DNA of 56,908 nucleotides from Symbiodinium natans (Eukaryota; Sar; Dinophyceae; Suessiales; Symbiodiniaceae): NCBI GenBank assembly GCA_905221605.1, contig CAJNDS010002141.1, positions 583,378 to 640,285 of the forward strand, read 5' to 3'. Shown piece by piece: positions 47,460 to 56,908 of this stretch (position 1 is its first letter; each line of letters starts with the position of its first letter). The notes under the pieces were generated by a model. It saw only the letters and a program-made list of their open reading frames with translations, ran no database searches and was not told where the DNA came from. The position numbers and the translations under genes were made by a program.

Positions 47460-48430
47460 TGTACCCCCTCAACCCTAAACCCTAAACCCTATACCTTGTT
47501 ATTATGTACTTGGGCCCTAAGGTCCCGGAGTAGGAGGTACTTGAAGGCCCAATATACTCCCGATTTAGGTACATGGGCCCTTCGGGTAAGTGACCAGAAG
47601 CATGTCGTACTATCTGCTATATACGAGTTAGGCTTGGGGATTTCGGGTTCAATTGTTCGACCTTTGTTATAGTAGCCTAGTTTGCTTGTCCTAAATCCTA
47701 ACCTCTAACACTAAACCCTAAACCCTAAACCCTAAATCCTAAACCCTAAACCCTAAACCCTAAACCCCCTCAATCCTTGTCTAAGTCTAAGGTTCTTAGC
47801 AGTGACCATGCAGTGACCAGGTACAGCGACTGCTCCGCAGTCGTCTCGGACCGCCTCAGCAATACTGGCAACGACATACATGTCCTGAGCCTCGGGGGCG
47901 AAGTGCACCCACAAAAGGGGGTTTAGGGTTTAAGGTTTAGGGTTTAGGGTTTAGGGTTTAGGTTTAGATTTAGGGTCTAGAGTCTAGGGTTTCGGGTTTA
48001 AGTTTAGGGTTTAGGATTTAGGGCTGATGGTTTCGTGTGCTCTGGCGCAGAAGCGGTGAAGGTTAGGATGCAGACTAGCCTTGAGCAAGGCCCGATTGTG
48101 GCGGGCCATCCGCACTGTTGTCTACGCCTCCTAAACCCTAAACCCTTAACCCTTAACCCTTAACCCTTAAAGCCTAAACCCTAAACCAACTCAATCGTTT
48201 GGAGCCGGAGTTCACCAGACTAAGAGAAACAACCAAGCGTCGAGGGTGGTGTGGGCACGAGGCTTCAGAGACAGTTAACCCTAATCCCTAAACCCTAAGC
48301 CCTAAACCCTAAACCCTAAACCCTAAACCCTAAACCCTGGGCTTCAGAGACACCTACACCGTAGCCTACACCTTAGACCTTAAGCCCTAAGCTGTAGCCT
48401 GATGAAATCGTTGGGCCTAAGCCCTAAACC
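47460..48430. other. Arrays with several unassigned islands
   Basis: GGGCCC hairpin (47500-47590) related to 17686. Islands at about 47800-47920, 48045-48130 and 48190-48280 are exon-like but short, with no fixed joins. They may belong to the gene that starts near 44.5 kb. Confidence 0.4.
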
Positions 48431-48437
48431 TTAAACT

Positions 48438-48552
48438 TGGTAGGTCAGTGGTACCCTTTGCCTTTGTTTTTTGGGGTTCAAGGTTCCTTTTCAGAGTCAC
48501 CAACCCCAAAATAGGTGCCCTTCATGTAATATGGTTTTCAGGCTACCAAGTA
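48438..48552 (+). mobile_element. Family-B element
   Basis: CTTGGTAGGTCAGTGGTACC at the left and ATGGTTTTCAGGCTACCAAG at the right. It lies in repeat sequence; no G-starting TSD, so probably not an intron here. Confidence 0.75.
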
Positions 48553-48559
48553 ACTTAAA

Positions 48560-48684
48560 CCTTAAACCCCTCAACCCCAAATCCCCCGAAACCCTAAACC
48601 CTAAACCCTAAACCCTAAACCCTAAACCCTAAACCCTAAACCCTAAACCCTAAACCCTAAACCCTAAACCCTAAACCCTAAACC
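48560..48684 (+). repeat. CCCTAAA array, about 14 units
   Basis: Perfect units followed by an exon-like island (48695-48790). Confidence 0.95.
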
Positions 48685-48859
48685 ACCCTTTCAGCCCCCA
48701 GCTCGGCTTAGCAAGGAACGCACTGAGCGAAAGCAAAAACTGGTGCGACGACATCGCCAACATGACGGCGTTGCGGATCTTGAACGAGGCTTAGGGTTTG
48801 GGGTTTAGGGTTTAGGGTTTAGGGTTTAGGGTCTTGGTAAGAGCCCAAAACGCTCTCGA

Positions 48860-49060
48860 TAATTCCAAAATAGGGGGGGTACCCTCAACAAACCCCATAA
48901 CTTAACACTTTGCACTTTTTGGGATACTATAATCGCCTATAGAACTGAAGGTGTACACTTTCTTGGGGCTTATGAACTCAGCAACTAAGTAATCATTCTT
49001 ATAGGAACCCCCCAAAAAGGGCACCCCTGTTTTCGGAAACCCCCTCATTTTCTGGCACGG
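48860..49060 (+). mobile_element. Family-A element nested in a family-M element
   Basis: Family A (TTAACACTTTGCACTTTTTG to GAACTCAGCAACTAAG, about 48903-48990) sits between AATAGGGGGGGTACCCTCAA and AGGAACCCCCCAAAAAGGGC, GGAAACCCCCTC of family M. Confidence 0.6.
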
Positions 49061-49900
49061 TCAAGACTTATGATAAGAAAGGTTCAAAGGTCCACCAGAG
49101 TCTGAGACATTTCTTAACTAGGCAGGTTTGTTCAGGCAGGTTTGTTCAGAAAGGAAGATTTGAGGTGAAAGTCTTGAAAACATTTTCTTATTCAAGGTTT
49201 ATGGGTTTAGGGTTTAGGGTTTTAGGGACATTTGCTTGTACTTATATTCCCCCCCCCACCCCCCTGACCAACCCTTCCGAGCCCTCCAGCACTCCAGCCC
49301 GCCAGATTTCCAGCCCTCCAGCCCAACCAGCCCTCAAGCCCTCCAACCCTCCAACCCAACAACCCTCCAACCCTCCAACCTTCCAACCCTCCATCTCGAA
49401 AAGGGCTGGAGGGCTGGAGGGCTGGAGGGCTGGAGGGCTACTGGAGGCCGGAGGGCTACTAGAGGCTGGAGGGCTGGAGGGAGTTTCATAATAGGTTGTT
49501 GTTTGGGTAATTACGCTTGGGTTGCGATTCAGACCCTGATAATATGTTTTCCAATTCGAGAGTCTAATTTCTTGCTTCATAAAAATTCTTAGCACAAAGT
49601 TCCACCGTAGGTTACCCGAGAATTCTATAAGGGGTGTTGTAGGCATAACCTAGAACAAAGCAGGCTGTGGGCTCTGAATTCCTGAGCCCCAACCCACAGT
49701 TTCAGGTTTTGTGCTTAACTTTCGGAGTTTTCGTTTCCCTAAACCCAAAACCCCAAACCGTCCCTAAACCCGAAACCCTACAAACATTAAAGCGTCCCCG
49801 CCCCCCTCCTCCCCCCCAATATGCCAACCCGAAACCCGAAACCCGAAACCCGAAACCCTAAACCCTAAACCCTAAACCCAAAAAACCGCCCTAAACCTTA
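49060..49900. other. Purine/pyrimidine strand-biased repeats, no gene assigned
   Basis: A CCCTCCAA-type block (49290-49395) is followed by its near complement GGAGGGCTGGAGGGCTGG (49403-49480), making an inverted repeat of tandem repeats. CCCGAAA variants follow (49830-49860). Confidence 0.6.
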
Positions 49901-51530
49901 ACAGGAGGTCACCGCCTCGAAGCCGTAAGCGCCACCATCAGGTCTCGGCCTCCATGGCCATTGCCCTCCAGCCAATCATGCGCCCGCACTTGAAACAAGT
50001 TTTAGTTCTTTTAGGGTTTAGGGTTTAGGGTTTAGGGTTTAGGGTTTAGGGTTAGGGTTTGCTGTGATAGGGCGTAGAGGCTGTGAAGGTTAGGCTTTGG
50101 AACAAGCTCGAAAGCTTTTTGAGGCGCGACGAGCAGCTTTGGCCCGATTGTGGAAGGCCATCTAACACTTTTCTCCCACTCCACGCCGTCCGAGGCGGCA
50201 AAGCCACCCAAACCTATTCCTTTTAGGGTTTAAGGCCTAGACTCAAGGCAACAGTCCACTTCTAAAAACTTCTTCCGTTTCAGGGCGTTTCGTGTCAGGG
50301 GGTTGTAAGAGGGTTCCTGGGCAAGAACACCTGGTCTGAAGGGTGCCAGCGCCCCAGCAAGATTTTTTTGGGTTGAGAGCAGTTTTTGAGCACCCGCCCT
50401 GCCTGAGCCCCCTGGTCCCCGACACGTCTGCAGCGAGGGCTCCGGGACCCCTAAAAAGGCAGAGGATCATAATTGCCTTATAAGGCAGGGACCAGTACTG
50501 GGCCCGACAAGAACGGGCTCCGGTACCGGGCCCCAGGTGGGTCTGCCGTCCTCCTAGCTGTGGGAGGCGGGCGAACGACCTGGGTCGGCTTGCGCCATCG
50601 AGGTCGAGGGGCTTATTAAGCCTTGAGTTAGGGTTTAGGGTTTAGGGTTCAGGGTTGTTTAGGGTTTTTTTCAGGGTTTTGTGGGGTTTTTTAAGGTTTT
50701 TTAGGGTTTAGGGTTTAGGGTTTAGGGTTTAGGGTTTAGGGGTACTAGCCAAGCCCGAAGTTCTTCAAGGGGCCCTCCCTTTCAGCGGCGAAGGTACCTG
50801 CAACGCTACATCCCCGGCATGGAGGATGCTGAAGTGCAAGTCCTTCCAGCTGTGGAGTACCTTGACGACCCTAGACCCTAAAGCCCTCCTTCCAGCTGTA
50901 GAGTACCTTGGGGACCCTAGACCCTAAAGCCCTCCTTCCAGTTGTAGAGTAATTACATTGGGGACCCTAGACCCTAAAGCCCTGAAACTCTCAGGTTTAG
51001 GGTTTATTAGGGCCAGACCCTCAGCCCAGGAAGATTGAGGGTCCATCTGTCTTCCCATGCTACTGTAGACCCTAAACACTCAAGGTACGTTACCGTTGGC
51101 CCCTACGCTGCGGTCACCCAGGACCTCAAAGATGGTGACGAGGGCATGATTGGCAGTGGGTTTATAGAAGTTGTTTGCTACAATCATTAAGAACCGCCCA
51201 AAAACAGGTTTTTGGGACCAAAGGCCCCGTATTCAATTTACTCGACGGCATACCATGTCTGGATTTGTCCAAACAAACCTGGCACTGCACAAAGATCCGC
51301 CTCCCAAAAACGCCCTCCGCAAACGAATGCAAACCCTAAACCCTAAACTCTAAACCCTAAACCCTAAACCCTAAAGTTTACTAAGTATCCCCAGATTCCC
51401 TTTAACAATCCAACCTACGCCAAAAAGGGGCTTCCAAGTAACCCTAAACCCTAAACCCTAAACCCTAAACCCTAAACCTAAACCCTAAACCCTAAACCCT
51501 AAACCTAAACCCTAAACCTTCAGCAGCAGA
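49900..51530. other. Arrays and short islands, no gene resolved
   Basis: TTTAGGG and CCCTAAA arrays, plus a 55-bp unit repeated three times at about 50840-50985 (CTTCCAGCTGTAGAGTACCT, then GACCCTAGACCCTAAAGCCC). Exon-like islands at about 49905-49995 and 50785-50870 have no fixed joins. Confidence 0.45.
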
Positions 51531-54500
51531 ATCGAAGGTGCTGCTGACATTGTTGACTGGCAGTGGACCGTCAATGAGACCGGCACACTGGGACCTGGCA
51601 ACATCACCTTGGCAAGTGCATGGACTGGCAACGTCATCGACTACTTCAGGCTGCTCTCTTGGCCGCACTGCTTGGGGTAAACCCTCAACCCTGAACCTTA
51701 AACCCCTGTTTAGGGTTTAGGGATTTCGAGTTGAGGGATTTCGAATTGAGGGAATCAGTGTGTAAGCAGGACGGTATGGCTGCCCCAGCCCAAACCCCTA
51801 ACATACCGTCCGGAGAAGTCCTACCCTTGCAGTCTAATCCACTGTTTATAAGGAACCCCCCGAAAAAAAACAGGTATCCTAATGTTGGGAAATCCCCATA
51901 TTGTTGCTCCCCCCCCCCCCCCAAAGTTGTAGGGATTGAGGTGACAAAAGCCCTAAACCCTACACCCCAAACCCTAAATATTCCCCATTAATCTGAAACG
52001 TGGGCTCTTGGGTCTCGGGGCGACAGGGCTGGCGTTTTGAGGTGCAACTCTAACGGTTTAGGGTTTAGGGTTTAGGGTTCTGGGCTCTCAAAGTTTTGGG
52101 GTTGAAGGTTTAGGGTTTAGGGTTTAGGGTTCAGGACTTTTGGGGTTTTAAGTGTTGGGGTTGAAGGGTTTAGGGTTGCAACGAAGCATCAGTTGCCCAG
52201 GTCTTACGAAAGCGGAGGCGATGAGACCGGCGGAACATCGCATGCAGAAACTGGGTACACAGAAATGGATTCGGTGTTTCCAGAGAGAGACTAGGCCCTT
52301 GGGATATGTTAAGTTTTCCCTTCTTGGGTCCCTGTGTAAGAGGATCATATCTAGGACTACTCATTCAGAGACCTAAACCCCAGACCCTAAACCCTAAACC
52401 CGTATAATGGCCATCCTAGGATACATCCACACCATCCAACTGCATTTCGAAGATGTGGTCGACACCTCTGTCAAAAGGGGGGGTGCCGAGATCGTGAACA
52501 TGAAGTTGTTCTTCTCCGATGGCTACAGTACTGGGAATTATTGCCCTAAACCCTTAACCTTAAACCCTGGTTCACCTGGTAGCCCAGTGGTAACCTTTTG
52601 CCCTTTTTTTGGTTGTAGGTCCCCTTATAAAGTAACCCACAACAGAAAGCGAACCCTTATTAGAATACGGTTGCCGGGCAACGAAGGCTACAATACTGGG
52701 ACTTCTTATGGGTGCTTCAACAGAGACGACCTTCCCTATCCAGATTGTACGGAAACCCGGACATGCTGCCCCATATTGCCTGGCCCCTACACCGCCACTG
52801 TCACAGTCTCACAGGACCCCTCGTACAAGCTGGTTGGTGCAGCGTTGGGATCTGTCTACAATTCCGGCCACCACTACTTCGGCTACATCAATGCCACTTT
52901 CCAGTATGCGAAGTCGTCTCTATGGAGCAAGGTGAACAAAACCTTCTCCCACAACAATCTGACCACAGGCCAGCGCCTGAAAGCAAATGAGGCACTGTGG
53001 AGCTACAATGGCCTCAACAAGCTTCTCCTATCACAGCACGGCAACCTTGCCATTTACGACATGTACGATGCCGTCACATGGCAGACAAGAACCACCTGTG
53101 ATGACAAAGATGGGGCGTTCCTCCTTTTGCAGCCCGATGGAAATTTGGTGCTCTACTGCGGGGACACTACGAACGCGCTTTGGGCCTCCAACACAGATGT
53201 GGTGAGCATGGAGGTCGGAATATGCCAGGTGGCGGCAATAGAAAACACCGGCGCGTTGACCATCTACCGCATTCCAGACCTGGCTGGGGTGTGGACCAGT
53301 AGTGGTCCAATTCCCGTGGGTTCCCCGATAGCCTTTAACTTAACTTTAAAACTTTTTGGGTATACTAAACCCCCTACTAAAAAAGAAGAGCTTAAACTTT
53401 TTTGGGCCAGGGTATTGGGCAACTAAGTTGGGTACTTGTTGTCTTCCCCATATTGGGTTTAAGAGCAAGTCCCATCTAGGAGTTTGGTTTCTCAAGCCCA
53501 AGCCCGAAGCGCCAAACCTACGATTTGCTTAAGAACGCCCCAAATTAAGAAAGATAAGAAGCCCCTGTACTACCTTTTCTGAGGGAGATGTTGTTGAAGG
53601 GTGGGGTTCTTAAGCAAATGCTAGAAACCCACTATGGGGTTCAACCTAAATCCTAAACCCTGAACCCTAAACCCTAAACCCTATCGACCCTAAACCCTGA
53701 ACCCTAGGTTTTGGGGCAAACAATCTGACAAGTCCGCGGAGCCTCAGACCAGGGCAACGCTTGGTCCAGAGCCTTGGTGGCCACCTATTATAGGGGGTCG
53801 GAATAATGACTACCCTAAACTAAACCTAAACCCTAAACCCTTATGGTCCCTTTATAAATATACCATGATAACCCCCAAAACCCTGTTCTAACCCTAAACC
53901 CTAAACCCAAAAACCCTAAAACTACTAAGCCCCCTATATTAGAGATTTTTCAGAGGGAACCGCCCTTCGGGTTCAGGGTTTAGGGTTTAGGATTTTGGGT
54001 TTGGGGTTCTTAGGGGTTTAGGGGTTTAGGGGGTTTAGGGGTTTTGGGGGTTTGGGAGTTTAGGGGTTTAGGGGTTTAGGGGTTTTGGGGTTTAGGGGTT
54101 TAGGGGTTTTGGGGTTTAGGGGTTTAGGGGTTAGGGTTTACGGAACCAACCCATTAGGTTAAAGCCAGGGTTTAGAACTTCAGGGCGTGTAAAAATGTTT
54201 AGTGGGGCATTGCGGCTCCTTTTTTTTGTTCTTGCATGTTTCTTGAGGGCCTGAGCGATGATTTCTAAGGCCCCAAACCCTAAACCCTAATGGGGGATTA
54301 CGGAATAGTAGAACTCCCTTATAGTAAGGACCCCAATAAGGTACCGCGCATTCAGAAACCCCCACATAGTTCCAGGAGGTTCTGAACAGATCAACCCTAA
54401 ACCCTAAACCCTAGACCCTAGACACTAGACCTTAAAACCCTAAACCGAGGAGAACTTTCTACCAGTTCGACCTGTCATTCTCGGACGGGGCGGTGGAGTT

Positions 54501-55966
54501 GAAGGACTCGAGAGCTTAGGGTTGAAGGTTCAGGGTTTAGGGAGGGTTTAGGGCTTGTAGGAATTTGGGACCCAAACCCAATACAATTTCTCCAAAAAAC
54601 CCTAAACCCCTAAACCTAAACCCTCCTTTTTTTTGGGGGGGCCTGCCTTTTTAGGCCGTTTTTGGGGCTCCCGCCTCTGAAACCTTTTCGGGCTTTTTCT
54701 AGAAACCTGTGGGTGTTGGATGCTTTGTGTGGCCTTGTGGGTGGCCTCCCTAGGCCACCCGAGATTTTTGGGGTTTAGGGTTTAGGGTTTGGGGTTTAGT
54801 TTAGGGTCTAGTGGAAAAGGGTTTAGGGTTTAGGGTTTAGGGTTTAGGGTTTAGGGTTTAGGGTTTAGGGTTTAGGGTTTAGGGTTTAGACTTTTGGGGG
54901 GGCCTCCTGAGTGTATTTGAGTCTGCGAAGCCACTTGTCCTGCCGGGACGGAGCTGCTCTTGCTGTGGTGCCAACTTGTTGAGACCAGGACTTGGGAAAT
55001 TCAGCATGATACTCTAGGATGCCCAGTAGTACCCTTATTCCCTTTTTGGGGGGTTTAGGTTCCCTTATAAACCCCTTTAAGCAAAAAAGGGCACCCTTTT
55101 TAAGCCTAGGTTACTGGGCAGCCTAGATACTATAAGTCTGCATACTGGGGCTTTGTGAAGTGCCAGCTTGTTTAGACAATCCACTTGGAAAATTCAGAAT
55201 GAGAGTCGCCACATACAATTTGTGTCTGTTTTGTGTTGAGGGTCTATCTATAGGGTTGAGGGTTTAGGGTAGGCTTCAGGCTTTGTAGGGTTTGGGGTTT
55301 CGGGTAGCGGGTCCAGGTTTCTGGTTTCTGGGCGTAGGACTTGGGACTTAGAGAGCTTTTGGCAAGGACCTCTCCATTCCTTTTGCAAAGCGGTTGGTTT
55401 TGGGACCGTAAGTTGGGTTTAGGGTTTAGGGTTTCGTGTTTAGGGTTTAGGCTAGCTATATTAGTTGCGCGCAAAAGGGTCCACAAGTATTTAACGTTGT
55501 TCAAGAAGGTCTCTGTGAAGAGTTGAGAAATCCTGACTCCTCAGCCCTAAACATTGAAGGACTGGTCCCATGGTCGCATGCTTTGGGCCACGAGTGCCTC
55601 GTGCACGGCTTCCCAAGACCCCGAGCTAAAGATGCAGAGCGACGGGAATCTTGTACCTGGGGACTGTGCTAGGTATCCTGTTTCTGCTACTTTAGGCATC
55701 GTAGTCGTAGTGCAAAGGAAACTACCCTGAGCCCTGAACCTTGTACAAAGGTCCTCTATTGCTCAGGGGTAGCAACCTGGGACACGGGGACAGCAGACGC
55801 ATCCTTAGAGACGCAAGCTGGCGTAAACACCCTCCTGCTGCTGGAAAACGGCAACCTCGCGATCGTCAACAAGCAGCAACAACTCACCTGGTCCTCCAAC
55901 AGCAAGATCGCTTATGATTACTTCGCTGATGATTATGGCATCTACGATCACCAGGATTCAGACTAA
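51530..55966 (+). CDS. Bulb-type (D-mannose-binding type) lectin gene, 3' part
   Basis: Encodes beta-prism-II lectin repeats with the QxDxNxVxY sugar-binding motif. Main coding block 52407-~53330; later exons 55558-55652 and 55751-55966 (TAA). Motifs: LLLSQHGNLAIYD near 53025 (partly degenerate), LLLQPDGNLVLYC near 53125 (all five key residues), KMQSDGNLV at 55629 completed across an intron by LYC, and LLLENGNLAIVN near 55840 (degenerate). Upstream of the lectin the protein has several cysteines (GCFNRDDLPYPDCTETRTCC). An island at 51530-51678 (Trp- and Thr-rich) may be an earlier exon. The 53.43-55.5 kb gap is mostly repeats. No membrane segment seen; probably secreted if it continues the gene at 44.5 kb. 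Confidence 0.65.
52522..52686 (+). mobile_element. Family-B element inside lectin gene, possible GC-AG intron of 165 bp
   Basis: GCTACAGTACTGGGA at 52522 and GCTACAATACTGGGA at 52687 flank it, one mismatch in 15. The family-B body (CCTGGTAGCCCAGTGG to GGTTGCCGGGCAACGAAG) begins only at 52576, after CCCTAAA-type sequence. 165 bp is divisible by three and has no stop, so the long frame reads straight through. Confidence 0.6.
53331..53427 (+). mobile_element. Possible introner at the end of the lectin block
   Basis: GCCTTTAACTTAACTTTAAA at the left and AGCTTAAACTTTTTTGGGCC at the right form loose inverted ends; the right end GGGCAACTAAG resembles other introners. Similar sequence at about 45903. 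TSD not clear. Confidence 0.4.
53430..55010. repeat. Repeat-filled gap between lectin exons
   Basis: TTTAGGGG arrays (54003-54140), TTTAGGG arrays (54825-54890), a family-M element (54289-54375) and short unassigned islands. No gene resolved. Confidence 0.65.
54920..55210 (+). repeat. Diverged duplication around a family-B element
   Basis: GTGCCAACTTGTTGAGACCA, then GGGAAATTCAGCATGA left of the element is repeated as GTGCCAGCTTGTTTAGACAA, then GGAAAATTCAGAATGA right of it. Confidence 0.7.
55014..55126 (+). mobile_element. Family-B element (CTAGG subfamily), TSD ATACT
   Basis: CTAGGATGCCCAGTAGTACC to GTTACTGGGCAGCCTAG, flanked by ATACT on both sides. I see two differences from the element inside the intron at 44743. 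Its TSD starts with A, so it could not give a G-type donor. Confidence 0.9.
55653..55750 (+). other. Lectin-gene intron, GT-AG
   Basis: Starts GTACCTGGGGACTG and ends CTTGTACAAAG|GTCC. It interrupts the QxDxNxVxY motif between V and Y; removal restores it. GTACCT/GTCCTC may be a decayed TSD. 98 bp. Confidence 0.75.
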
Positions 55967-56908
55967 GGGTTTAGGGTTAGGGTTTAGGGTTTAGAGTTTA
56001 GGGTTTAGGCGGTTTAGGCTGTTTGGGGTTTAGGGTTTAGGGTTTAGGGTTTCGGGTTTAGGGTTTAGGGTTTAGGCCAGGATCGCACTGGAGGCATGCT
56101 GATTTGCTTTGCACTGTCTCGACTTCGATGCGCGGCGGCATAAGTCCCTGCCATCATATCCTCATTGGATGATGTTTAGGGTTGAGGGTTGAGGGTTTGG
56201 GGGTGCTTCCTTGTCATGGACACCTGCAGCAGAATATGTTGGCTTGGAAAACTGGAATGATGTTCCATTGTTCTTAAGATCAAGATAAATATTTTTGTGA
56301 GGCACAGCGAAATGAATCGTTTGGTTGAGCGTTGCGTGGCGGGTAACTTAAAGCACGAGTCTTTGGGATTCGAAATATGCGAGGATTATCTCAATGGGGA
56401 ATATTTGGTCATAGATATATCCCCATAAAAGGCTACGGGCTCGACCCCTATTTTCGCTCTGCGGCCGCCTTGTCGGATGCCCCGCCTCCTCCTCTTCCGG
56501 TCAATTTGGCTGCTTGTGGGGCTCTTGTAGGGGGATCCGGAAAACTCCGGGAATTTTCAGGATTATTCTAGAAAAAACCCTAGGAATTTTGGGAATCCCC
56601 CGGGTTCAGGGTTTACGGGTTTTACGGTTTAGGGTTTCGGGGTTCAATAGAAATTGTATAGTGTTTGTGTCCGGAGTTTTGCCGTGTTTTGGGGGGTGGG
56701 TGGTTTTGGGGTGGGGCTGCTTAGGGAGGTTATTGAGCGGTCGCTGAGGGGTTGTTGCGGGTTACTGAGGAATTGAGGGCTGAGAATTCTTGCATTTTAT
56801 GGGGTTTTGAGGGGTTATTGGGGGGGGGCTTGGAGTCGGGGTTGACATTGGAACCGATATATTTCTATAATTCCCCAAAATCTTTGGATCCATTACTTCA
56901 ATAAAAAG
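55967..56908. other. Region after the lectin gene, no gene assigned
   Basis: TTTAGGG arrays to 56075, then mostly non-repeat sequence. Open stretches at 56377-56571 and beyond are not convincing. The end is G-rich. Confidence 0.45.

Overview
The window looks like nuclear DNA of a dinoflagellate (alveolate). Four things point there. Genes are cut into short exons of about 35-200 bp. Every 3' splice site that I could fix reads AG|G. The 5' splice sites are a mix of GT, GC and GA, a set known from dinoflagellates. One gene encodes an apple/PAN domain of a type I associate with dinoflagellate proteins (MPGQGRT...SAEECQ...GCAYFT). The species cannot be named from the sequence.

The dominant feature is a 7-bp telomere-type repeat, TTTAGGG or its complement CCCTAAA. 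Well over a hundred short arrays, in both orientations and many variants, occur between the exon islands across the whole window. Nearly all open frames rich in 'LNPKP' or 'GFRVQGLGF' are translations of this repeat and are not genes.

Layout. 0-10.5 kb: telomere-type arrays, microsatellites and short exon-like islands, unassigned. 11.0-14.1 kb (+): apple/PAN-domain gene. 14.7-28 kb: many more islands, mostly +, unassigned. 28.85-29.2 kb (+): probable 5' end of a gene, with one clear introner. 29.3-34.1 kb: islands. 34.3-42.1 kb (+): a major facilitator superfamily transporter (MFS_1-like), the best resolved gene. 42.6 kb: possible minus-strand exon. 43.4 kb (+): a 3'-terminal exon. 44.5-47.5 kb (+): a secreted, helix-rich protein with weak resemblance to the N-terminal domain of delta-endotoxin-type proteins. 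51.5-55.97 kb (+): a bulb-type (mannose-binding type) lectin gene, possibly the 3' part of the same gene.

The main finding is a set of introners, transposon-like elements that act as spliceosomal introns. In the MFS gene, protein-family conservation fixes the exon joins. Almost every intron there is an element flanked by a 4-5 bp target-site duplication (TSD). The left TSD copy supplies the 5' splice site (GT, GC or GA). The last AG of the element supplies the 3' splice site. Splicing therefore restores the original exon exactly, in any phase. Several families share this design. Many have had their interiors replaced by telomere-type repeats while keeping the TSD and the 3' end. One intron of 3.5 kb carries a 3.2-kb composite element with terminal inverted repeats, made almost wholly of tandem repeats. 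Introners are known in other protists and in some dinoflagellates. The combination with telomere-repeat colonisation is what I would look at first.

Limits: without tools, exon-island frames outside the MFS, PAN and lectin genes are judged by open frame and composition only. At least one such guess turned out wrong when a splice junction could be checked, so they carry low confidence.
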